Assembly: GCA_029858255.1 (NCBI GenBank)
Contig: JAOUFJ010000003.1
Coordinates: 1 to 64,000, forward strand
DNA: 64,000 bases
Source: a candidate division WOR-3 bacterium
Lineage (GTDB): Bacteria; Hydrothermota; Tepidihabitantia; SM23-42
Direction: 5' to 3'
Positions 26,856-36,080 of this stretch are shown here, piece by piece; positions within the stretch are counted from its first letter, which is position 1, and every line of letters begins with the position of its first letter. Position numbers and translations under genes: made by a program. The notes below the pieces were generated by a model that did no database searches, was not told the origin of the DNA, and worked only from the letters and a program-made list of their open reading frames with translations.

Positions 26856-26881
26856 GCACGAGCGTTATTCTGACCCGCGCG

Positions 26882-27721
26882 TCATTCGAAAAGTGCGTGA
26901 ACGAAATCCGCGGGTTCGAACTCAACGATATCCTCAATACCCTCTCCAATGCCGAGGTATAATACCGGTAAATGCAGCTCGTTGGAGATAGGTATGATCG
27001 CACCGCCCTTTGCCGTGCCATCGAATTTTGTCAGTATCAAACCATTCAGACTGATACCCTCGGTAAAGATCCTTGCCTGTTGGATTGAATTCTGTCCCAG
27101 CGTCGCGTCTACAGTCAGAAGATTATAGTCGGGCCCACCGGCTTTGAATTTTCTGATCACACGCAGAATTTTTTTCAACTCTTCCATCAGATCTGTCCTT
27201 GTATGCAATCTGCCCGCAGTATCGACGATCACATAGTCGATCTTTTTCGAGCTGGCTTTGGCAACCGCGTCAAAAACGACCGAAGCCGCATCCTGGCCCT
27301 TTTGCGAACCGACCATCTCCACGCCTATCCTCCGTGCCCATATTCCGAGCTGCTCGTGTGCAGCGTCCCGATATGTATCACCACTCGCCATGAGCACCGA
27401 TCCTCGCCGAACGTAGAGATTGGCTAATTTCGCTACGGTAGTAGTCTTGCCTGAACCATTCACACCACTCACCATTATGATATACGGCGGCGACCCTGCG
27501 ATCTCAGGTTTCGGAAGACTCAACAACCTGATCATTTCTTCCTTCAACGCCGTCAGCGCATCGCCCTTTTTCTTCTGTATTCTCTGGAGGATGACCGATG
27601 TATACTGAATGCCAACATCGGCCTGGATCAAAGTATCCTCAATGACATCTGGTGAAGCGTCTCTTGTAGCCGAGAACGCTTGCCTTATTTTCGCAAGTTT
27701 ACCAACTAACGTGCTGAACAT
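26882..27721 (-). CDS. ftsY: Signal recognition particle receptor FtsY
   Basis: The SRP GTPase receptor, reduced to its N and G domains (279 aa, no long acidic A domain). Motifs: GVNGSGKTTTVAKLA (G1), DTYRDAAHEQL, DTAGRLHTRTDLMEEL (G3), TKFDGTAKGG (G4) and GIGEGIEDIVEFEPADFV. ATG 27721 or the GTG just before it may start translation. It follows smc by about 37 nt and forms an operon with it. Confidence 0.95.
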   Translation of the reverse strand: MFSTLVGKLAKIRQAFSATRDASPDVIEDTLIQADVGIQYTSVILQRIQKKKGDALTALKEEMIRLLSLPKPEIAGSPPYIIMVSGVNGSGKTTTVAKLANLYVRRGSVLMASGDTYRDAAHEQLGIWARRIGVEMVGSQKGQDAASVVFDAVAKASSKKIDYVIVDTAGRLHTRTDLMEELKKILRVIRKFKAGGPDYNLLTVDATLGQNSIQQARIFTEGISLNGLILTKFDGTAKGGAIIPISNELHLPVLYLGIGEGIEDIVEFEPADFVHALFE

Positions 27722-27758
27722 CACCTTATATCAGTATTACGGTGGATATTCCCCGGTG

Positions 27759-30700
27759 CTATTCTTCCAGCGCGGTTATCTTCTCCAGGTCCGCAAGTCG
27801 TGCTGAGATCACCTTGCTTTCCCTCGGTTTCTCCATGGTCAACCCGTAAAGATAATCCGCATATTCCATTGTCGCGCGATTGTGTGTGATGATCACTACT
27901 TGTGTTCTCTGCGAGAGATCACGCAGGAACTTATTGAACCTCACCACATTGATGTCATCGAGTGGTGCATCGATCTCGTCCAGGATGCAGAATGGAGCGG
28001 GTTTGACTAAATAGAACGCCAGGAGAAGACTGATCGCAAGCAGCGTTTTCTGACCACCTGATAGCTGGTTAATGGTCTTCAGTTTTCTACCCATCATGCG
28101 TACTACTATTTCCACCTTGCTTGCCAGCGGATTTTCCGGATCGGTCAATATCAAATCCGCCTGCCCATCCTCAAAGAAATTCGCAAAAACGTAATTGAAT
28201 TCTTTCCTGACATGCGCAAAGACTTCATTGAAGCGATCACGCGCCCGCTGATCTAACTCCTCAATCGACCGCAGGAGATTCTTCTTAGCGGCAATAATAT
28301 CATCCCTCTGCCCGAGAAATTCGTCCAATCTTTTCTTCTCTTCTTCATAAGCCTGCAAGCTCAAGGGATTGACTTCTCCAAGTTTTTCTATTCTCCCCCT
28401 TACTTCCGAGAGCCTGCTTCCGGCATCGGGCATCTCCTCCTCAGGAACATGGTCGTCGAGGACGATGCCGAATTCCTCATCAGCCTTATGCTTCAAATCA
28501 TCACGGCGGTGGTTCTTCTCGAACAGCTGATATTTCAATTGCATTATCTGATCCTGCAAGATTTCATGGTCCTTCTGTTTTTGAGCCAATTGGTCATAAA
28601 CGAGACCCTGTCTTTTGCTGTATTCGGCAAGTAGCTGGTCAGGTAATTGTGCTTCTTGCGTCAACCTCTCCTGCCTTTTTCGATTGAGCTCTTCTTTCAG
28701 GTTATTGATAGCTTCATTCAATTCACTGATATTGACAGGTAGCGTCTGTTCTCGTAATGCGTTGATATCAGATTCCGCAGCATTTATTTCACTCTCGATC
28801 TGCGCTATAGAGCTGGCAATACTTTCATTCTTTCCCTCCAGGACCGCCTTTTCAGTTGCAATTTTATTCATTTCAGAAACCGCCGTGTCGATCTGAATTT
28901 TCTTCTGCTTCATGCTTTCAAAGAGCTGCAGATTCCCCTTTATCAGGTCAGCCTTTTCGGCTTGAAGCTGTTCAATATTACGTTCCGCCGCCTCTATATT
29001 CCTGCTAATCGAATCGATCTCCCGCACCAGCGTTTCGCGATCCTCTTTTATATTGACCAGTTCTGATTCCCGCTTACCGAACTCCTTCGTTGTATCTTGC
29101 AGTTTTAAAGAACATTCTGATTTTCTGACATTGATCGTAAACAGCGCATTACGGGTATCATCGATATGCTGTTTTATCTCCTCAAGCTCAGCGTTCATGC
29201 GTTTTTTCTCTTCGGTCATGAACAGGACTTCATTGCGAAGTGCTTCGATTTTACCCTTGTATTCTTCCAGACTCTGGGTGATTTTGAAATATCCAACCTC
29301 GCCCCTCTCCACAACGATCGTGCCGCCTCTGAAAAGAACGCCATTTCCAGTTACAAAACCAAATTCAGGATATTGTTTAGAAAAATCGACTGCCTTGGTG
29401 TAATCTTCGACGAAAAAGTAATTCTTCACATAACGCACCAGCGAATCCGGCGCCGATCTAAATTCTACAAAATCGCCTATCGGTATTGCCCCCGGCATAT
29501 CCAGGTCGGTCGACTTCTCTGAAGATAACCTCATATCGATGAAACCGAAGCGTCCTTCCGGGCAGTTCATTAGATCGTCTACACTATAATCCTTGAGCAG
29601 ATAGAAACTCAGAAGATCGCCGAGACAGAGGTCTATCACCGACTCTTTTCCCTCGGCAACCTCAATATTGTCTTTGAACATCCCGACCACCCTGCCACCA
29701 AACCTCTGCTCTATTTCCCTCTTGCCTTCAACGTGGAGCCGTCGATTGAACATATCGATCATAACCCGGCAGTCATTAATTGCATCACTGCGCGCTTTCA
29801 AATTATCATCGATTTCATTCAACGTTTTTTCTAATGCGGCCATGTTGTCGTGCAAAACCTTCAATTCATTATCAGCCTCATCCTGCTGTTTAACGATTAT
29901 GGCTAACTCACGATCGAGCTCCTTCCGGCTGTGCCGGTACTTCTCGAGTTCATCATTCTGCTGCGAAAGCTCGTCGGCCATTCGTGATAACACGCCTTCT
30001 TTGTTATCTTTGTCATATTTCAGTGTTGATATATTACTCTGTGCAACAATGATGCTATTTGCGGCATCCGAAATCTTCTTCTCGCTTTCTCTATAGGATT
30101 TCTCCAAAGAAAAGTATTCCTCATTCTCGGCATCGAGTTTTTCACGTATACCGCTCATTCCCGACCGGACATCACCGAGTCTCGCGTCGATCTTCTTGCG
30201 TTCTTCTTCTGCTTCAGTCAACCGCTTGCGATTGTTGTTTACAACTTCTTCCTTTTCCTTAATGCTGGTGAGTATTCTTTCGGAGAGAATCGTCTTGGTC
30301 CTGACCTCTTTCTCTTTCTCATCGATCTGATTCTGCAAAGCGTCGATAGTGTTTATCAACTGGGACATTTGTGAAAGGTTTTCCTTCTTTTCGCTCTCGA
30401 CATTCTCGATCTCTTTTTTCAGCTTCTCACGCTCCTCTTCCAGTTGCTTTATTGTATGCAGCAAAGTCTGCCGGGCAGATTCCTGCGCATCTATTTTGCC
30501 CTGAATTGTTTTGATGTCTCCGAGCGCCTCCTTGAGTTCATTGACCATGATATAGAGCTTAAGAGTCTTGTACTCTGCCCTCAATTCGTTATACAAACGG
30601 GCCTGACGCACCTGCCTTTTCAAACCTCTCAAACCCCGCTGCATCTCGCCGATGATATCCTCAAGCCTCAGTAGATCCTGCTCCGTGGCCACAAGACGGC

Positions 30701-31217
30701 GCCTGGTTTGCTCTTTCCTCTCCTGGTATTTAAGGATACCGGCGACATCATCGAACATCTCCTTGGTATTACCGTGTACGATCCGCTCAACCTCTGCCAG
30801 TTCGAGAAAAGAATAGGTCAAGGCACCTGAATTGAGAAACAAGGCCTGTATATCCTGTAGACGGCATTTGACCCTATTGAGAAAGAACTCACTTTCGCCG
30901 GTTTTGTAGAAACGCCGCTTGATCTCGAACTCGCTGCCGAATTGCGGGAAATAATCTTCATTATCTATTGTCACCGCGACCTCGGTGAAGTTCGCGTCCT
31001 CGTTGGTATCGGCAGACACATATATCAAATCCTCGATCCTCTCACAACGCAGAGCCTTCATGCTCTGCTCGCCGAAAACCCAGCGTAACGCATCGAATAT
31101 GTTCGATTTACCACTGCCGTTAGGACCGACGAACGCAGTCACACCGGTGTTCAATAATACTTTTGTTTCCTCACGAAAAGATTTGAAACCGTAGAGCTTT
31201 ATTTCTTTAATTTTCAT
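27759..31217 (-). CDS. smc: Chromosome segregation ATPase SMC
   Basis: A full-length 1152-aa SMC. Walker A GPNGSGKSN is near residue 33 in an N-terminal head that starts MKIKEIKLYGFKSF. A long coiled coil follows, then a hinge around residues 500-650 (GRVVGMFKDNIEVAEGKE ... GNGVLFRGG), a second coiled coil, and a C-terminal head with LSGGQKTLLAISLLLAF and Walker B ILDEIDAPLDD. AAGGAATC precedes ATG. It should organise and segregate the chromosome, normally with ScpA/ScpB, which are not in this window. Confidence 0.97.
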   Translation of the reverse strand: MKIKEIKLYGFKSFREETKVLLNTGVTAFVGPNGSGKSNIFDALRWVFGEQSMKALRCERIEDLIYVSADTNEDANFTEVAVTIDNEDYFPQFGSEFEIKRRFYKTGESEFFLNRVKCRLQDIQALFLNSGALTYSFLELAEVERIVHGNTKEMFDDVAGILKYQERKEQTRRRLVATEQDLLRLEDIIGEMQRGLRGLKRQVRQARLYNELRAEYKTLKLYIMVNELKEALGDIKTIQGKIDAQESARQTLLHTIKQLEEEREKLKKEIENVESEKKENLSQMSQLINTIDALQNQIDEKEKEVRTKTILSERILTSIKEKEEVVNNNRKRLTEAEEERKKIDARLGDVRSGMSGIREKLDAENEEYFSLEKSYRESEKKISDAANSIIVAQSNISTLKYDKDNKEGVLSRMADELSQQNDELEKYRHSRKELDRELAIIVKQQDEADNELKVLHDNMAALEKTLNEIDDNLKARSDAINDCRVMIDMFNRRLHVEGKREIEQRFGGRVVGMFKDNIEVAEGKESVIDLCLGDLLSFYLLKDYSVDDLMNCPEGRFGFIDMRLSSEKSTDLDMPGAIPIGDFVEFRSAPDSLVRYVKNYFFVEDYTKAVDFSKQYPEFGFVTGNGVLFRGGTIVVERGEVGYFKITQSLEEYKGKIEALRNEVLFMTEEKKRMNAELEEIKQHIDDTRNALFTINVRKSECSLKLQDTTKEFGKRESELVNIKEDRETLVREIDSISRNIEAAERNIEQLQAEKADLIKGNLQLFESMKQKKIQIDTAVSEMNKIATEKAVLEGKNESIASSIAQIESEINAAESDINALREQTLPVNISELNEAINNLKEELNRKRQERLTQEAQLPDQLLAEYSKRQGLVYDQLAQKQKDHEILQDQIMQLKYQLFEKNHRRDDLKHKADEEFGIVLDDHVPEEEMPDAGSRLSEVRGRIEKLGEVNPLSLQAYEEEKKRLDEFLGQRDDIIAAKKNLLRSIEELDQRARDRFNEVFAHVRKEFNYVFANFFEDGQADLILTDPENPLASKVEIVVRMMGRKLKTINQLSGGQKTLLAISLLLAFYLVKPAPFCILDEIDAPLDDINVVRFNKFLRDLSQRTQVVIITHNRATMEYADYLYGLTMEKPRESKVISARLADLEKITALEE

Positions 31218-31241
31218 CTGATTCCTTCATCACGATCCTGG

Positions 31242-32189
31242 CTAAGATTCCTCGCCGAGATAAATTTCCCGTTCCAGAAAAGGATGGTAATCGCTCCACT
31301 GTTTGTTCTGACCACGATGTCTTGAGTAAATCTGCCTCATCATTTCTATTTTTGAATCAAGGTTATCCGCATAATGTAACACCAGGGCTTCAGGAAACAA
31401 AGGTTGTTTCGGAGATCCCCATTCCTTTTCACCGTGGTGAGATAAGATCATATGCAGTATCTTCAACCTGAGATCGCCGGGAAAACCGGGAATGTGCCTG
31501 AGGCGCTCAGCAACCATCTCGCTACCAATCACGATGTGGCCGAGCAATCTTCCGCGGTCTGAAATGTTGATACTTCTTTTGTAGGTGTATTCTTCGATCT
31601 TACCGATATCATGCAAAATACCGCCGGTGATCAGCAAATCTACATTCAGGAAGTCATAAACCGATTGTATTTTCTTAAGCACCCTGAGTACACTCAGGGT
31701 GTGAACGGCAAGACCACCGAGATAGGCATGATGAACTCTCTTGGCAGCAGGTGCCAGGCGAAACAGTATCATGAATTCATTATCGTCAAAGAAAGAATCC
31801 AGGAGCTTGCGTAAGCTCGCATCCCGCACATTTGCCCTGAAATCCTGCAGTGCTTTCATCACTTCATTGATATCACCGGAATAGCTTGGCAGGAAATCAC
31901 CCGCGTCAACCTCACTTTCCTCTACCAAGCTCATCGAATTAACGACAACCTGCAATCGTCCGCTATATTCAGTAACATTACCGGTTATGAACACGAAGTC
32001 GCCAGCCGAAACCTCACCAAGGCTATCACCATCCCACGAGATGCCGTCTATTGTACCGGTACGGTCAGAAAATTCCAGGATAGCGTAGAAACCGCCGTCC
32101 TTCTTGTCTTTGACTATCTTCTTGCCGAGCGCAAAAATCTCCTTGACGGATTGACCTGCCTTGAGTTCATCGACATACTGACTTTTCAT
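31242..32189 (-). CDS. YhaM-type 3'-5' exoribonuclease (OB-fold plus HD domain)
   Basis: A 315-aa protein with an N-terminal OB-fold (GGFYAILEFSDRTGTIDGISW; GDFVFITGNVTEYSGRLQVVV) and an HD metal-dependent phosphohydrolase domain (GGLAVHTLSVLRV; GGILHDIGKIEEY; HMILSHHGEKEWGSP; HYADNLDSKI). The combination is that of YhaM/Cbf1-like nucleases, which trim RNA or DNA 3' ends. GCGAGGATC precedes ATG. It lies 24 nt before smc. Confidence 0.88.
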   Translation of the reverse strand: MKSQYVDELKAGQSVKEIFALGKKIVKDKKDGGFYAILEFSDRTGTIDGISWDGDSLGEVSAGDFVFITGNVTEYSGRLQVVVNSMSLVEESEVDAGDFLPSYSGDINEVMKALQDFRANVRDASLRKLLDSFFDDNEFMILFRLAPAAKRVHHAYLGGLAVHTLSVLRVLKKIQSVYDFLNVDLLITGGILHDIGKIEEYTYKRSINISDRGRLLGHIVIGSEMVAERLRHIPGFPGDLRLKILHMILSHHGEKEWGSPKQPLFPEALVLHYADNLDSKIEMMRQIYSRHRGQNKQWSDYHPFLEREIYLGEES

Positions 32190-32281
32190 GATCCTCGCTA
32201 ATTTCTCAGGAAAATACTACTACCACATAGAATGCACCGATAGTCGGCATATTAACTGTCGGGATAGTAGCCAAGTTATGG

Positions 32282-33277
32282 TTATTTGCCTGGTGTTTCT
32301 AAATGGAGTATTTTCTTCTTAATCAAGTCCAATTTTTCGTGCAGTGTTCTCTCTTCTTTTTTCTCCACTTCCAGTGCACTGAGGACTTCTTCTCGCTTCT
32401 GTGAGAGCAAGCTTATCTCAGTATTAAGCTGCCCTTCTTCTTCCTTCAGTCCCTCTATATGTTTAATCAGATCGCTCTCCGAAGCCTTCAATTTCTCAAT
32501 CGATTGCACAATTGGATTGTTCTCGGCTTCCTTTTTCTTTACCTCGTACTCCTCGGTGAATTTCTGTAGCTCCTGTTCTGTAGATTCAAGTTTCTCGTTC
32601 ATATCTCGGAGCTTGTTCTGTGCTTCATTCTGCGCATTCTTCAAGGCTTCGATCTTCGGTGAAAATATCTCCGACTGACGTTTATTCATTTCATCAATCA
32701 GTTTTGCTTTGATGTTCCGCTTCGACAGCAGGGTCAAAAGAAAAGCAATGAACGCGACAACGACTCCAACGACTACAGTTATTGGATTACCCGAAACAGA
32801 AAATGTCCCGGATGTAACACGGGGGTTTGCGCCGAAGTATAGAAAACCTACTTTGGTCTTACCTATCTCGATCGAAAATCCACCTTCATATGAACCGTTC
32901 CGTTCTGACACGGCAGAGGAACCTCCCGCTAATACATTAGAGGTGTACGTCTTGCTTACCATCGCGGCGTCGGTGGAGACAAGTACTTTGTTATCGCCGT
33001 CAGTAATGTGGACATATGTTATTTCCGGTTCGTCGTTCTTCAAACGTGTAACGATTTCGGTGAGTTTCGCCTCTTCGCCCATGATGAGTGCATCCTCAAC
33101 AAAGGCAGCGTGAGCAATAGAATTGCCAAGGCTCGTGAACCTCATGACGAGCAGTTCTCTCACGATATTCGAATCAAGTACATCATCCCGAGAGAAGAGA
33201 TTCGGACTGAAGAAGAAAAACCCGGTAAGAGCAAGTACCAGGAATAGTATTACGATCGAAGCCGCGCCTTTTGACAT
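32282..33277 (-). CDS. Two-span membrane protein with sensor-like periplasmic domain and cytoplasmic coiled coil
   Basis: A 331-aa protein not assigned to a named family. The first helix is at about 7-25. An extracytoplasmic domain of ~140 residues has sensor-like wording (VKNDEPEITYVHITDGDNKVL, reminiscent of single-Cache folds). The second helix is at about 165-185 (VVVGVVVAFIAFLLTLL), followed by a ~140-residue heptad-rich coiled coil. It has no kinase, cyclase or methyl-accepting output domain. GGAGGATAG precedes ATG and overlaps the stop of the PorV-like gene, so the two are co-translated. It may be a scaffold or a sensor whose partner is elsewhere. Confidence 0.7.
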   Translation of the reverse strand: MSKGAASIVILFLVLALTGFFFFSPNLFSRDDVLDSNIVRELLVMRFTSLGNSIAHAAFVEDALIMGEEAKLTEIVTRLKNDEPEITYVHITDGDNKVLVSTDAAMVSKTYTSNVLAGGSSAVSERNGSYEGGFSIEIGKTKVGFLYFGANPRVTSGTFSVSGNPITVVVGVVVAFIAFLLTLLSKRNIKAKLIDEMNKRQSEIFSPKIEALKNAQNEAQNKLRDMNEKLESTEQELQKFTEEYEVKKKEAENNPIVQSIEKLKASESDLIKHIEGLKEEEGQLNTEISLLSQKREEVLSALEVEKKEERTLHEKLDLIKKKILHLETPGK

Positions 33278-34126
33278 CTATCCTCCGAAGCTGATCGAAA
33301 TACGGTGCCCACCACCGAGGTCAAAATATGGTGAATAGGTATAGTCGATAAGGAGTCTATCCTTTCTGACGCCCAGACCGAGGGTCACACCGGCGAGAAA
33401 ACCAAGTCCCTCAGAACCTATCGCGGACAACATCGTGTTGTACGAAGCCTTCAAATGGAGCAGAGAGTTGACATAATAGGCACCACCAATCCGGAGGCCA
33501 AAATCCGTCAGAGCAGGTTTGACAAGATCGACACAAAGCCAGCCCGCATCGAAAAGTTTGGCAGCACTGAGCGTGATCTCATAAGGAAACATTTCCTTGT
33601 CATCTATGTATGCTTTCAGCCCCAATCCGACGTTCTTTACGGACAAACCAACCTGTACACCCGGGTTCTTTATCGTGTAGATCGCCCCGGCGTCCACGCC
33701 GACACCAACTGCATTTAAGGTATCAATGCTTGCATACACACCCTTCAGCGAAATGCCCAGGCCGACATCCTTGTATATGAATCCCTTACCCACGTTCAGA
33801 TCGATATGGTGGACACCAAAAGTGCCCAGCTCCGCTACGCCGTATTCGTCCACCTTTTTCATACTACCGCTATAGAAATACCGAACACCCACACCGAGCT
33901 GCTTGCGCTCATACCCAAGGTACCCAAAATGAGTGCCGGCAAAGTAATTCAGATAAGAAATCGAGTAATATGTATTATTGGCAAAGGCAAGACCGCCGGG
34001 ATTGTAGTGCACATCATACCCGTCGTTATACAATGCATAACCCATACCGGTCCTGTGAGCAACCGGATCAACGGATAAAAACTCGAAGCCAATGGATGTT
34101 ATTAATGAAAGGGTAATTACCAGCAT
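33278..34126 (-). CDS. PorV/PorQ-like outer-membrane beta-barrel protein
   Basis: A 282-aa exported barrel of the PorV/PorQ (UPF0164) type: an N-terminal signal (LVITLSLITSIGFEF), the family motif DGYDVHYNPGGLAFANNTYYS, and repeated amphipathic glycine-containing strands to the end. In Bacteroidota, PorV shuttles type IX secretion cargo; in other phyla the role of relatives is unknown. ATGGAGGCT precedes ATG, downstream of its own promoter. A second paralogue is at 37501-38508. Confidence 0.82.
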   Translation of the reverse strand: MLVITLSLITSIGFEFLSVDPVAHRTGMGYALYNDGYDVHYNPGGLAFANNTYYSISYLNYFAGTHFGYLGYERKQLGVGVRYFYSGSMKKVDEYGVAELGTFGVHHIDLNVGKGFIYKDVGLGISLKGVYASIDTLNAVGVGVDAGAIYTIKNPGVQVGLSVKNVGLGLKAYIDDKEMFPYEITLSAAKLFDAGWLCVDLVKPALTDFGLRIGGAYYVNSLLHLKASYNTMLSAIGSEGLGFLAGVTLGLGVRKDRLLIDYTYSPYFDLGGGHRISISFGG

Positions 34127-34143
34127 TTAGCCTCCATATTGCT

Positions 34144-34171
34144 ATTATAACATCGATATTCAAAAAGTCAA
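34144..34171 (-). promoter_or_regulatory. Promoter of the PorV-like / coiled-coil gene pair
   Basis: Minus-strand TTGACT (34171-34166), 16-nt spacer, TATAAT (34149-34144), then a short leader with a GGAGG ribosome site. It overlaps the last codons of rseC. Confidence 0.7.
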
Positions 34172-34581
34172 GAACCTTCTCGCCCTATTATTTCTGTTAT
34201 TCTTGGCAAGAAAGCAGACCTGCGGGCGATGATATTGTTGAGCAATTTTGCGATGATCAATCCGAGCCCGAAACAGATCACGGCTACTAACAGTGCTCCG
34301 ATCTCGTTCCAGCGCGAGCCCACTATCATACCAATCAGAGCAAGAACGACCGGCAGGCCGAACAGCATAGAAGCAGCGGCAAGACCTACACCAGGAGTCT
34401 GCTCTACATGTACTTCGTCACCGACCACTGCACCGATGCTATTATCGACAACTACCGACTGAGCTGACCCTGCGGTCTGACAATATTCATGTGCCTCGCA
34501 TTTTGCGCATGCTTCACCTGTCTCAAAACATATTGTCGCCTTCGAACCATCAACCGCTATTACCCGTCCCTTTCTTCGCAT
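34168..34581 (-). CDS. rseC: RseC/MucC-family membrane protein
   Basis: A 137-aa protein with an N-terminal cytoplasmic segment carrying a cysteine cluster (GEACAKCEAHEYCQ), followed by VGDEVHVEQ and two membrane helices (about 72-92 and 100-120). RseC homologues assist SoxR reduction or Rnf complexes and sigma-E control in proteobacteria; neither partner is seen here. The ATG has no ribosome site and lies 5 nt after a perfect TTGACA-N16-TATAAT promoter. Confidence 0.82.
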   Translation of the reverse strand: MRRKGRVIAVDGSKATICFETGEACAKCEAHEYCQTAGSAQSVVVDNSIGAVVGDEVHVEQTPGVGLAAASMLFGLPVVLALIGMIVGSRWNEIGALLVAVICFGLGLIIAKLLNNIIARRSAFLPRITEIIGREGS

Positions 34582-34586
34582 AAGAG

Positions 34587-34614
34587 ATTATAGATACACA
34601 GACATGCCTGTCAA
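34587..34614 (-). promoter_or_regulatory. rseC promoter (leaderless)
   Basis: Minus-strand TTGACA (34614-34609), 16-nt spacer, TATAAT (34592-34587), 5 nt to ATG 34581. Both hexamers match consensus exactly. Confidence 0.75.
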
Positions 34615-34676
34615 TTGAATCAATGATAGACAGGATAACTGATATCCACATCCAGCACAATGCCTCACAATCCCAG

Positions 34677-34704
34677 TTGACCCACAAGTGAATATGTCTA
34701 TAAT
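34677..34704 (+). promoter_or_regulatory. Promoter of the second tldD-tldE pair (leaderless)
   Basis: TTGACC (34677-34682), 16-nt spacer, TATAAT (34699-34704), then 5 nt to ATG 34710. Confidence 0.72.
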
Positions 34705-34709
34705 TCTTG

Positions 34710-36080
34710 ATGGATCAATCTCTGATCGACGCCATCAGGACTATTCTCGGTGATGTCAAAGCCAGAGTGCCATACGTAGTAGGCACTCTCTTCAGCAACC
34801 GGGGTCTCAATATCGACCTTGATAGAAAAGACGAACGGCTATCATCGGCTCCAAGCAATATGGGCTTTGTGTTATCGATTTTCAATGGCGAGCACTTTGA
34901 GGAATTTGCATCCGACATTATCGACAAGGACCACCTTGTGGGATTCTGCCGTGCAGCACTCAACACTGTAGAAGTCAAAGAGCCGAGACACGTCCTTTCG
35001 CCTCCAGCAGGAGGAGATCAATCATTCAAAACAGTTGAGAAGATCGACCCCGCCTCGGTATCCCTGCAGGAAAAGATGGATGTATTAAGGGAAAGGCGTT
35101 CGCGTATAATCAATGGCAAGAATGTAGTCAATTGCGCGATCAGCTATTCTGAAGAATCATCGACCAAAACCTTCATCAGCCATGATGGAGTAATAAACGA
35201 AGAAATACGGCGGATTTCTCACTACCTGGTTGCGTATGTATCTAAAGGCAACGGGGTGAAATACGACTATTTTTCAACAGGAGGAACAGGAGGCTTGGAA
35301 CTGATTGAACTGCCAGATGGTGCAATCGACGAAATCATCACCACCGGCAATCAGCTGTTGGAGTCAGAGCACATCGAAGCCGGTTTCTACGATGTCGTTG
35401 GCACCCCCGAGATTGCCGGGCTGATAGCTCATGAAGCTTTTGGTCATGGAGTCGAGACAGATATGTATCTGCAGGACCGGGCCCGTTCAAGGGATTATCT
35501 CGGAAAGAATATTGCATCGCCGCTGGTAAGCATTATCGATGATCCATCATTGCCTGGTGGCTACGGTTCCTACTTCGTTGATGATGAAGGTAACATTGCG
35601 CAAGCTACATACATCATCAAGAACGGCAAGTTCATACGCGGGCTGACGCACAAATATGCGAGCGCAGTGCTCGGTCTGCCATCGACCGCAAACGGCCGAC
35701 GGGAATCGTTCGCGCGGAAAATCTACACCAGGATGTCCAATACTTTTTTCAAACCAGGAACGGACGAACCTGATGATATCATTGCGTCAGTAGACAATGG
35801 TGTCTACCTGATCAAAGGATTGAGCGGTATGGAAGATCCCAAGGGGTGGGGAATACAGGTCCTGGTTTTGTACGGCAAAGAGATAAAGAATGGACGGATC
35901 ACCGGACGGCTCTTCTCACCCCTCGGAATAACCGGATATGTGCCCGATCTCTTGAAGAGCGTCTCACTGGTCGGAAAAGACTTTAAGGTTGACGTAGGCA
36001 TCTGCGGGAAAGGTCACAAAGAGTATGTACCAGTCTCAAGTGGAGGACCGCATATCAAAACCAGGGTACGCTTAGGATGA
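34710..36080 (+). CDS. TldD-type metalloprotease subunit (second locus)
   Basis: A 456-aa TldD homologue with HEAFGH near residue 239 (GLIAHEAFGHGVETDM), KGWGIQVLVLYGKEIKNG and DVGICGKGHKEYVPVSSGG. It differs clearly from the copy at 23044, so it is an old paralogue rather than a recent duplicate. ATG 34710 sits 5 nt after the -10 element and has no ribosome site. The next gene overlaps its stop. Confidence 0.9.
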   Translation: MDQSLIDAIRTILGDVKARVPYVVGTLFSNRGLNIDLDRKDERLSSAPSNMGFVLSIFNGEHFEEFASDIIDKDHLVGFCRAALNTVEVKEPRHVLSPPAGGDQSFKTVEKIDPASVSLQEKMDVLRERRSRIINGKNVVNCAISYSEESSTKTFISHDGVINEEIRRISHYLVAYVSKGNGVKYDYFSTGGTGGLELIELPDGAIDEIITTGNQLLESEHIEAGFYDVVGTPEIAGLIAHEAFGHGVETDMYLQDRARSRDYLGKNIASPLVSIIDDPSLPGGYGSYFVDDEGNIAQATYIIKNGKFIRGLTHKYASAVLGLPSTANGRRESFARKIYTRMSNTFFKPGTDEPDDIIASVDNGVYLIKGLSGMEDPKGWGIQVLVLYGKEIKNGRITGRLFSPLGITGYVPDLLKSVSLVGKDFKVDVGICGKGHKEYVPVSSGGPHIKTRVRLG

